From NaphS2 sp964588535 (GTDB lineage Bacteria; Desulfobacterota; DSM-4660; Desulfatiglandales; Desulfatiglandaceae): DNA of 21,949 bases. A model generated the notes under the pieces. The model was given only the letters and a program-made list of their open reading frames with translations. It had not been told where the DNA came from and ran no database searches. Positions within the stretch are counted from its first letter, which is position 1. Each line of letters begins with the position of its first letter. Of the stretch, positions 15,757 to 21,949 are shown piece by piece. The translations under genes and the position numbers were made by a program. Location: the NCBI GenBank assembly GCA_964588535.1, contig CAZPQA010000054.1, forward strand, positions 1-21,949, in the 5' to 3' direction.

Positions 15757-17811
15757 CTAAACCACCTCGAAACGGGAAACCTGTTCCTGCAGCCCGAGGG
15801 CCGCTTCGTTAAGATCTTCCGCCGCCGATTTGAATTCCCTGAGGGATTCCAACGTATTCTGGGTTGCTGAATTCAAATGTTCCATGGTCTCGCTGATCTG
15901 GCCCGCGCTTCTGGACTGATCCGCCATTCCCTTGCTCACGGTTTCAAACCCTGGCGGAAGTGTTCGCACCTTTTCCATGATACCGCCCAATTGGCTACCG
16001 ATTTCTTTCATTTTGTGAGCCGTGGATTGAACAACCCCGCTGAACGCTTCCATTTCGGAAGCCCCTGTGGATACGGATTTTTCCATTTCACCCACCATGT
16101 CTTCGATATCCAGTGCCGCCACCGCAGTCTGGTCCGCCAATCGCCTGATTTCATTGGCCACCACCGAAAACCCAAGCCCATATTCCCCCGCTTTTTCCGC
16201 TTCAATGGCGGCATTCAAGCTCAACAGGTTGGTTTGATCCGCCACTTTGGTGATGGTAACCACAATGGAACTGATAACATTGGCATTTTTTTTCATGGCT
16301 CCCAGCTTGGTCGAAACCGATGCCGTCCCTTTCAAAACCTCCTGCATGGATGCTTCCATGCCCCCCAGACCCGCCTGGCCGGCTTCAGCCAGCGCTGCGG
16401 TCTCGGTCGTGGCCGACGACACCTCATCCACGGTGCCGGAAAGGGTTTCCGCTGTTTGGGAAATCATTTTTGACGATGCACTAACCTGGGCTGTAGACGC
16501 TGCCTGCTGGTTCATGGTCGCTTCCAGTCCTCTGGAAGATGCGGCGATCTCAGTGGAAGAAGATGTCACCTGGGTGCCGGACTGCTGAATCTGGCCAATT
16601 AATGCATTGAGTTTTTCGGCCATGCTTTCAAACGCAGAAAAGAGAAGACCGGTTTCATCCCTGCTGGACGTAAATCTGCCATGAAGTTTGTTCAGCGACT
16701 TTTTGGCATCAATCAGCTTTCCCTCTGCAATTTCCCCTGCAACATGGGTCAAATTGCTGATGGGATTGCAGATACGTCTTACCGTAAAAAAGGCAATGAC
16801 CATGAACAGCAAAATCTGAAAAGCAATCACCGCGATAGACGTAACCATGTTGGCATGGTTGAGTTCGTTGATCCTGGCATAGAGTTCTTTTTGCGGGGCC
16901 AGAATACCCAGAACCATTCCAGCCTTTGTAAGGGTGTAGAACAGTGAATAGTCTTCACCTTTCAACTTCAATGTTTTCACCAGGATTTCCCCGGGTTTTA
17001 TTTGTTCTGCATTAGAAACGGCATCACCCCATTCCAGGGTTTTAAGTGTCTGGAGAACCTTCATGGGATTCCCCGGAAATGAAATCAGCAGGCGGCTGGA
17101 GATATCCGCCGCAAAGGGGAGCGATTTGGGGGTAGCCATCATTTTGGAAACCATCGACTGGAGTTTTTCCAGGCTGAAGTCTACGGTAGAAACACCGATA
17201 ATGCGGTCTTTGGAATCAACCATTAATGCATCAACGGTAATCATGAGTGCCGTGGTGGCGGCCTGATCAAAATAGGGATCCGTCCAGTAAATATTAAGCG
17301 GCCTTTGCTGATTTCGATCCCATTCTTCCGGAATCGCCAGGCGGTACCAGTCCTGATTGTGGTAGTCGTACTCCGGCGTGTTGAGATCCCAGGTAAACAA
17401 TACCTGATTGTTTTTCCTAAAGGCGTAAGGGCCAAAACGTTCTCTGTCACGAAAGAGAACATTCGGCTCATACCAGAGACCGCCGCCAATGGCCTCTGGA
17501 AATTTCTTAAAATTGTTCACCAGGTAATCTTCGATCTCTTGGGTGATATCCTGACCTGTTTGGTGCGCAATGGCAAAAAATGCCTCGCCTGCCGTTGCCA
17601 AATCAGCCGCATTCTTTTCCATGACCAGCATGGCACTTCCAATCCGTTCGGCGTTTTGTCCCAGCATGGCGCAAATGTGTTGTTCCGTTTCAACCCGCAG
17701 GTTTTTTCCGATCAGCCGTGCGTTCTGAATCAACAGTATGCATCCCAGAATAGAGGAAAAAGTAATGATGGCCACCATGAAAAGGATGTTCTGTTTAAGG
17801 GTTATCCGCAC
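15757..17811 (-). CDS. Methyl-accepting chemotaxis protein with dCache sensor
   Basis: 684 aa. It starts with GTG at 17811 with AGAGG six to seven bases upstream; an ATG two bases earlier is out of frame and stops at once. Membrane segments at about 8-28 and 322-344 flank a double-Cache (dCache_1) sensor: YDYHNQDWYRLA (148-159), TDPYFD, and DSKDRIIGVSTVDFSLE (199-215). The Arg of the known amino-acid-binding motif, two residues before WY, is Gln (Q153) here, so a standard amino-acid ligand is doubtful. HAMP and a signalling coiled coil follow, with tip EAEKAGEYGLGFSVV. This half is of the same WspA-like class but more diverged than the other two. It is the first gene of the long minus-strand operon. 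Confidence 0.92.
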   Translation of the reverse strand: MRITLKQNILFMVAIITFSSILGCILLIQNARLIGKNLRVETEQHICAMLGQNAERIGSAMLVMEKNAADLATAGEAFFAIAHQTGQDITQEIEDYLVNNFKKFPEAIGGGLWYEPNVLFRDRERFGPYAFRKNNQVLFTWDLNTPEYDYHNQDWYRLAIPEEWDRNQQRPLNIYWTDPYFDQAATTALMITVDALMVDSKDRIIGVSTVDFSLEKLQSMVSKMMATPKSLPFAADISSRLLISFPGNPMKVLQTLKTLEWGDAVSNAEQIKPGEILVKTLKLKGEDYSLFYTLTKAGMVLGILAPQKELYARINELNHANMVTSIAVIAFQILLFMVIAFFTVRRICNPISNLTHVAGEIAEGKLIDAKKSLNKLHGRFTSSRDETGLLFSAFESMAEKLNALIGQIQQSGTQVTSSSTEIAASSRGLEATMNQQAASTAQVSASSKMISQTAETLSGTVDEVSSATTETAALAEAGQAGLGGMEASMQEVLKGTASVSTKLGAMKKNANVISSIVVTITKVADQTNLLSLNAAIEAEKAGEYGLGFSVVANEIRRLADQTAVAALDIEDMVGEMEKSVSTGASEMEAFSGVVQSTAHKMKEIGSQLGGIMEKVRTLPPGFETVSKGMADQSRSAGQISETMEHLNSATQNTLESLREFKSAAEDLNEAALGLQEQVSRFEVV

Positions 17812-17852
17812 ATTGGACCTCTTTGGAAATGAATCCTTTAAAAGTTCGAAAC

Positions 17853-17879
17853 AATATAATATAATCCCGTTGGATGCAA
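17853..17879 (-). promoter_or_regulatory. Weak candidate promoter of the chemosensory operon
   Basis: In the 153-base divergent gap between the first receptor gene and pilZ, the minus strand reads TTGCAT (17874-17879), a 15-base spacer and TATATT (17853-17858) within an AT-rich run. The spacer is short for sigma70; overlapping TATTAT positions are no better. No clear sigma54 or sigma28 site was seen. Confidence 0.2.
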
Positions 17880-17964
17880 GCCTTTCACACTCGGCCTGAC
17901 GTCTCTCACTTTATGCGTGGCGGTTCCACTACATTCAAAAGAATGGAATAAACGGACTCTCATC

Positions 17965-18321
17965 ATGAAAAAATCTGAAAAAAAGACGGCAGAAGATCGA
18001 TCTGAACCAAGGACGATTCTGGATCAATATCGCAGCGTGGAGTTTTCCTTGAGCAAAAAAGAACCTATCTTTCAATTTCGGGTTCGGGATATATCCCCCT
18101 CTGGGATGGGGATTCTTGTCAACGAAGGGTCAAATGCATTGAAATACCTGAAGATCGGGCAGGTTTTGGACATGAAATACAATCCGGAGAAACCTGACGA
18201 TTCGGCTGAACAGATAGAAACGGAAATCAGGCATATCACCCTTGTTGCTGATGGTCGCTACAGAGGCCACTATCTGGTAGGGTTGCACGTTAAAAGCCTC
18301 GGATCCCAGCCTCGAATTTGA
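17965..18321 (+). CDS. PilZ domain protein
   Basis: 118 aa from the ATG at 17965 (an in-frame GTG at 17917 is less likely). The whole protein is one PilZ-like domain. Arg residues R16 and R23 lie in the segment where RxxxR is expected but with wrong spacing, followed by the clear second motif DISPSG (42-47) and a beta-barrel end YRGHYLVGLHVKS. PilZ domains usually bind cyclic di-GMP; the imperfect first motif leaves this open. It has no other domain, so it would act by binding a partner. It is divergent from the chemosensory operon across 153 bases and upstream of the histidine kinase. The DxSPSGM form with LDMKYNP resembles small PilZ proteins of sulfate-reducing bacteria (from memory, not searched). 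Confidence 0.8.
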   Translation: MKKSEKKTAEDRSEPRTILDQYRSVEFSLSKKEPIFQFRVRDISPSGMGILVNEGSNALKYLKIGQVLDMKYNPEKPDDSAEQIETEIRHITLVADGRYRGHYLVGLHVKSLGSQPRI

Positions 18322-18464
18322 GCCGTGATTCGTTCCGAAAAAAGTCATTGAAAAGCCATTTTTTTATAATTCCCTTTTATTTGTCATTCTTTCCATATAC
18401 AATGCGTCCCCGAATACAATACATCTCCGATCAATGATGTTCTTACTCAATAAGGCTTTCCGTT

Positions 18465-20192
18465 TTGATAAAACAGAACGAACAGAAAACAGACAGCTAC
18501 TATCACCTTCTGACCCGGAACATGCTCCTGACCATTATCATTGCTGCGATCCTGCCTATGCTTGTGGTCAGCAGTATCATCTTTTACCAGTTCGACAGTT
18601 CCTACCACGAAAAAGTCTACGCCCACCTGGAGGAATTAGTCCTCAAACATAAACAAAATATTGACAATTTCCTGAAAGAGAAATTGGGAGACATCCGCTT
18701 AGTTGCAACGACGTTCAACTTTGAAGAACTGAGCAACGAGGACTTTTTGAGGGATAGGCTGGAATCGCTGCAGCAGATATTCGGTCCTGTGTTTGTGGAT
18801 TTAGGCGTGGTGAATGCCCGGGGCATCCAGGTGGCCTATGCAGGCCCTTTCAAACTGGGAAAGGCCCTCTATTCCACAGCGGACTGGTTTCAAGAAACCA
18901 TCAACAGCGAAAACTTTATTAGTGATGTTTTCTTAGGCCTCCGCGGACTCCCGCATTTTATTGTGGCGGTTAGAGAGAACCATAATGGGGAATCATGGAT
19001 ATTGAGGGCAACCATCGACTTTATGGCATTTAACAGCCTTGTAGAGAATATCCGCATCGGAGAGACAGGATTTGCCTACATCCTGAACAGTGAGGGGGAG
19101 TTACAGACGAAAACGCTCATCAAGGAGATCCCACTTGGAGGCCCTTGTGCGGATTTTGTGGAGAGTGGGGAAAAAATTAAACGAAATATACAAATTATAG
19201 AGAGGGTCGATGAATTCGGGGAAGACGAGCTTTACGTGACAGCCTGTCTCAAGGACGGAAATTGGCTCCTGGTCTTCCGTCAAAGGGCTTCAGATGCCTT
19301 TAGAGAGCTTTACAGGACTGTCAGAATCGCCATTGCCTTTATGCTGCTGGGTGTTTTAGGTATTGTGGCCACAGGCTATTTTCTGTCAAGAAGAATGGTC
19401 AATCGCATTGCGAAATCTGACAAGGAAAAGGAGATGATTACCGAACAGGTGGTCGAGACGGGTAAATTGGCTTCGGTCGGCGAATTGGCGGCCGGTATTG
19501 CCCATGAAATCAACAACCCCGTGGCCATTATGGTTGAAGAGGCGGGCTGGATAGAAGACCTCTTGGAAGAAGAGGAATTCGAAGATGGAGAAAACCTGGG
19601 TGAATTCCAGCGGGCCTTACAGCAGATCCGGACCCAGGGGAAACGCTGCAAAGAAATCACCCATAAACTGCTCAGTTTTGCAAGAAAAACCGATTCCCGA
19701 ATTCAGGATGTCCAAATCAATGATCTGATCGAGGAGTTGATCGCGCTCTCAGCACAGAGGGCAAAATACAGCAATGTGGAGATCCATTCAAATCTTCAGG
19801 AAAATCTCCCAACCGTGAGGGTTTCCCAGAGCGAACTTCAGCAGGTCTTACTCAACCTGATCAATAACGCCCTTGACGCCATGGAAAAGATCAGCGGAAA
19901 CCTGCACATATCGACTCGGATGGAGAAAAACAGTATCATTGTGGGGGATGACCATCTCCTCATCGAGGTAGCCGACGACGGTCCGGGTATTCCTGCGGCG
20001 AATCTTGCAAGGATTTTTGATCCGTTCTTTACCACAAAACCTGTGGGAAAAGGTACCGGATTGGGACTCTCTATCTGCTATGGGATTATTAAGAAAATGG
20101 GAGGTAGTATTGAAGCGCGAAGCGTTATTGACGGGGGCACCACCTTTACAGTGAGGATACCCCTGCTGAAATCGAAAAAGGAAAATACCTGA
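18465..20192 (+). CDS. Cache-domain sensor histidine kinase
   Basis: 575 aa. The start is TTG at 18465, with AGG about 9 bases upstream; no better in-frame ATG precedes the first membrane segment. Membrane segments at about 20-41 and 286-308 enclose a periplasmic dCache-like sensor (GVVNARGIQVAYAGPF, ADWFQETI, IGETGFAYILNSEGE). After a short linker come HisKA with H347 (LAAGIAHEINNP) and HATPase_c (LLNLINNALDAM, ADDGPGIP, FDPFFTTKPVGKGTGLGL). No PAS or receiver domain is attached, and an acidic insert LLEEEEFEDGENLGE lies in the HisKA helices. Three stand-alone receivers follow on the same strand and are probably its targets. The 143-base gap after pilZ is AT-rich; TACAAT near 18414 is a possible -10 element, without a good -35. 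Confidence 0.92.
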   Translation: MIKQNEQKTDSYYHLLTRNMLLTIIIAAILPMLVVSSIIFYQFDSSYHEKVYAHLEELVLKHKQNIDNFLKEKLGDIRLVATTFNFEELSNEDFLRDRLESLQQIFGPVFVDLGVVNARGIQVAYAGPFKLGKALYSTADWFQETINSENFISDVFLGLRGLPHFIVAVRENHNGESWILRATIDFMAFNSLVENIRIGETGFAYILNSEGELQTKTLIKEIPLGGPCADFVESGEKIKRNIQIIERVDEFGEDELYVTACLKDGNWLLVFRQRASDAFRELYRTVRIAIAFMLLGVLGIVATGYFLSRRMVNRIAKSDKEKEMITEQVVETGKLASVGELAAGIAHEINNPVAIMVEEAGWIEDLLEEEEFEDGENLGEFQRALQQIRTQGKRCKEITHKLLSFARKTDSRIQDVQINDLIEELIALSAQRAKYSNVEIHSNLQENLPTVRVSQSELQQVLLNLINNALDAMEKISGNLHISTRMEKNSIIVGDDHLLIEVADDGPGIPAANLARIFDPFFTTKPVGKGTGLGLSICYGIIKKMGGSIEARSVIDGGTTFTVRIPLLKSKKENT

Positions 20193-20268
20193 AATCTGGT
20201 ATTCTGGATGAAACCGCGGGGTTTTGACGTTAATATTTAAGATTTATATTATATAAAGGAGAGAACTC

Positions 20269-20700
20269 ATGCCTTTGGCAAACGTGCTTCTTGTGGATGA
20301 CGAGGTTCCTTTCGTGGAAGCCATGTCCAGGCGGTTGAAAAAGAGAGATATCAGTATCGTGACTTCTTTCAGCGGACCTGAAGCCCTGGATGTACTTGAA
20401 AAAGACCGGAGCGTGGAAGTGGTTATCCTTGATGTGAAGATGCCCGGCATGGATGGCATCGAGACGCTTGGTGAGATCCGGAAAAGGTTCCCCCTGGTGG
20501 AAGTGATCATGCTTACCGGTCATGCCACGGTTGAAACCGGCATAGAAGGGATGAAGCTTGGCGCTTTTGATTATCTCATGAAGCCGTGCGATATGGATGT
20601 GCTCATGGATAAGCTGAAAGAGGCCGTGGCCAAAAAAAGAAAACATGAAGAAAAGATAATCGAGGCGAGGGTGAAAGAGATTACCACCCGCCGTGCGTAG
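20269..20700 (+). CDS. Stand-alone receiver (response regulator) 1
   Basis: 143 aa: one receiver domain with D10/D11, phosphoacceptor D55 (VVILDVKMPGMDG), T83 and K105 (YLMKPCD), plus a charged helix of about 25 residues at the end (KKRKHEEKIIEARVKEITTRRA) and no output domain. An AAAGGAG site lies upstream of the ATG. The 76-base gap after the kinase includes a small hairpin (AAACC/GGTTT, 20211-20224) and an AT-rich run, so it may have extra regulation. As a phosphorylated single-domain protein it would act by protein contact, as a relay, or as a phosphate sink for the upstream kinase. Confidence 0.92.
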   Translation: MPLANVLLVDDEVPFVEAMSRRLKKRDISIVTSFSGPEALDVLEKDRSVEVVILDVKMPGMDGIETLGEIRKRFPLVEVIMLTGHATVETGIEGMKLGAFDYLMKPCDMDVLMDKLKEAVAKKRKHEEKIIEARVKEITTRRA

Positions 20701-20714
20701 ACAGAGGCAGGATC

Positions 20715-21110
20715 ATGCCGGATATGGAAGGCGTTAATTCAGATGATATCAGGCTTCTTCTCGTTGATGATGAAGTGGGTTTTGCAGAGGTAATTGCCAA
20801 GCGATTGAGAAAAAGAGGAATGGCGGTCAAAGCTGTTTTTACAGGAACCGATGCCGTCCAGGCAATCCGGAAACAGGACTTCGATGTGGCGATCCTTGAT
20901 TTGAAAATGGAAGACATGGACGGGATAGAGGTCCTTAAGATTTTCAAAAAGGCCTATCCCGAAATGGCGGTGATCATGCTTACGGGCCATGGGTCCGAGA
21001 CTGCCGCGAAAGAGGGCCTGGAATATGGGGCGTTCGATTATCTGACCAAACCGTGCGACCTGGAAGACCTTGTGAAAAAAATCCACCAGGCTGCTCAATA
21101 TGAGGAATAG
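20715..21110 (+). CDS. Stand-alone receiver (response regulator) 2
   Basis: 131 aa: one receiver domain with D18/D19, phosphoacceptor D62 (VAILDLKMEDMDG), T90 (MLTGHG) and K112 (YLTKPCD). The usual MPG after the phosphoacceptor is changed to MED. There is no output domain and only a very short tail. The start is 14 bases after the previous stop, with AGGCAGG just before the ATG, so it is co-transcribed. It is closely related in sequence to its two neighbours, evidence of tandem duplication. Confidence 0.92.
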   Translation: MPDMEGVNSDDIRLLLVDDEVGFAEVIAKRLRKRGMAVKAVFTGTDAVQAIRKQDFDVAILDLKMEDMDGIEVLKIFKKAYPEMAVIMLTGHGSETAAKEGLEYGAFDYLTKPCDLEDLVKKIHQAAQYEE

Positions 21111-21117
21111 CGGAAGG

Positions 21118-21140
21118 GGTGGACCCTGATAGGGCCCACC
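21118..21140 (+). other. Hairpin between receivers 2 and 3
   Basis: GGTGG and CCCT pair with AGGG and CCACC around GAT, with one A/C mismatch. No T tract follows, so it is not a standard terminator. It could be an mRNA processing or stability element. Confidence 0.35.
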
Positions 21141-21156
21141 TTGGGGTCGGCAACAA

Positions 21157-21223
21157 GATTATCTGACAAAACCCTGTGAACCGGAAGACCTGATAAGAGA
21201 AAATTCACGAGGCTATTCATCAA
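21157..21223 (+). pseudogene. Remnant 3' end of another receiver gene
   Basis: The frame starting at 21157 reads DYLTKPCEPEDLIRE, matching the end of receiver 2 (DYLTKPCDLEDLVKK). After a frame change near 21200 it continues KIHEAIHQ, matching KIHQAAQ of receiver 2. The rest of the domain is absent and the piece has no start codon. It is best explained as the leftover of a tandem duplication or of a recombination that replaced most of a receiver gene. Confidence 0.75.
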
Positions 21224-21227
21224 GGGG

Positions 21228-21653
21228 GTGACACAACTGGAAAAGGTCAGGGTTTTGCTGGTAGATGATGAAGTGGAGTTTATTGATACATTGGCAAAAC
21301 GGATGAAAAAGCGCAAGCTGACTGCAGCCACAGTTAATAGCGGTGAAGATGCGCTTAAATTCTTAAGCCAACACCCCACGGACGTGGTTGTCCTTGACGT
21401 CAAAATGCCGAGCATCGACGGCATCCAGACTCTGAGAAAAATCAAACAACAATATCCTTTGACCGAGGTCATTATGCTTACGGGGCATGCCAATATGGAA
21501 GTGGCCATCCAGGGCATGGAAATCGGTGCGTTTGACTATCTCATGAAGCCAATGGCAATTGACGATCTTGTGTACAAGATTCAAGACGCCTACAAAAAGA
21601 AATCGATTCAGGAAAAAAGAATTGCAGAACGTCTAAGCAATTCTCATAACTGA
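21228..21653 (+). CDS. Stand-alone receiver (response regulator) 3
   Basis: 141 aa: one receiver domain with D13/D14, phosphoacceptor D57 (VVVLDVKMPSIDG), T85 and K107 (YLMKPMA), and a charged C-terminal helix like that of receiver 1. The start is uncertain. The GTG at 21228 is used here, but the purine run AAGGGGG overlaps it; that run is well placed (about 8 bases) for the in-frame CTG at 21237. No ATG precedes the conserved VRVLLVDDE. The preceding gap holds a hairpin and the remnant of another receiver, so the original start may have been changed by that rearrangement. No output domain; probably a target of the Cache kinase upstream. Confidence 0.88.
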   Translation: MTQLEKVRVLLVDDEVEFIDTLAKRMKKRKLTAATVNSGEDALKFLSQHPTDVVVLDVKMPSIDGIQTLRKIKQQYPLTEVIMLTGHANMEVAIQGMEIGAFDYLMKPMAIDDLVYKIQDAYKKKSIQEKRIAERLSNSHN

Positions 21654-21739
21654 AACTGGATTGATCTCTTAGTTGTATTGTCTAATAAGGTCATAATGAA
21701 ATGAGTAAGGGGCGTTTCCAGGTCTCTCAATGTTTTTAA

Positions 21740-21755
21740 TGATTAACGCTAATCA
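21740..21755. promoter_or_regulatory. Small dyad upstream of the membrane protein gene
   Basis: TGATTA-ACGC-TAATCA, a perfect 6-bp inverted repeat in the 122-base gap after receiver 3, 20 bases before the next start codon. It could be an operator or chance. Confidence 0.2.
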
Positions 21756-21775
21756 AGGAAAGGAGCTAGTTTGGA

Positions 21776-21949
21776 ATGAATTTTTTCAGAGAGTGGGGCA
21801 AATTTATGATGATGGGCGCGAAAGCCCATGCAAGGTGGGAGATTAATGTATCCAATACCATCTTTGGGGACAAAAAACGGCTGATCATACTTGTGTTGCT
21901 TACCATCCCCGTCATATGGGGGGGCATTGCGTTTGCCGACCAGATCGGC
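21776..21949 (+). CDS. Membrane protein, possibly TauE/SafE-type exporter (5' part only)
   Basis: The first 58 codons only; cut by the window end. The ATG has AAAGGAG 10 bases upstream. The protein begins with a soluble segment, MNFFREWGKFMMMGAKAHARWE, followed by one hydrophobic helix (LIILVLLTIPVIWGGIAFA). The pattern of a short cytoplasmic start with AHARWE and then a DKKRL-flanked membrane helix is reminiscent of sulfite-exporter TauE/SafE family proteins found beside such kinase/receiver clusters in sulfate reducers. This is a memory-based resemblance, not a proven match. It is in the same direction as the three receivers and may be part of the same regulated unit. Confidence 0.6.
   Translation, partial: MNFFREWGKFMMMGAKAHARWEINVSNTIFGDKKRLIILVLLTIPVIWGGIAFADQIG

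Noticed and set aside
20211..20224. Hairpin after the histidine kinase as a terminator
   Set aside because: The stem is only five pairs with a short T run, and the next receiver clearly belongs with the kinase; at most it is a partial attenuator.

Overview
The window reads as a chromosome segment of a deltaproteobacterium of the Desulfobacterales type. This is inferred from protein family resemblance: Cache-domain receptors, a sulfate-reducer-style histidine kinase/receiver cluster, and REP elements with a RAYT transposase. The exact organism cannot be named from the sequence alone.

Minus strand, about 17.8 kb down to 0.6 kb: one long, mostly tightly spaced chemosensory operon. In transcription order it encodes a dCache receptor, a Cache_3-Cache_2 receptor, a periplasmic solute-binding protein, a third receptor, CheW (WspB-like), CheR-TPR (WspC-like), an inserted RAYT transposase bounded by REP elements, a second CheW (WspD-like), a CheA with three Hpt domains and a C-terminal receiver (WspE-like), CheB (WspF-like), a receiver fused to a class III nucleotide cyclase, and a receiver fused to a SpoIIE/PP2C phosphatase. 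The core order B-C-D-E-F matches the Wsp surface-sensing system. Where Wsp has the receiver-GGDEF protein WspR, this locus has two receivers of WspR type carrying a cyclase and a phosphatase. No GGDEF protein is seen. The likely logic (inference) is: periplasmic ligand, receptors, CheA phosphorelay, then cAMP or cGMP synthesis plus phosphoprotein dephosphorylation (possibly partner switching), with CheR/CheB adapting the receptors.

REP elements: GTAG-headed GC-rich hairpins lie between cheB and the cyclase gene, inside cheA (in frame), on both sides of the RAYT gene and inside the RAYT gene itself (in frame). One provides the stop codon of cheR.

Left edge: the start of a CheB or CheB-CheR hybrid gene (minus strand). 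A 387-base leader/intergenic region precedes it and contains a 37-base GA tract, a terminator-like hairpin and a sigma70-like promoter.

Plus strand, 17.96 kb to the end: a PilZ protein divergent from the chemosensory operon; then a Cache-domain histidine kinase followed by three stand-alone receivers; a decayed fragment of a further receiver between the second and third; and the start of a membrane protein (possibly a TauE/SafE-type exporter) cut by the window end. No tRNA, rRNA or CRISPR array was seen.
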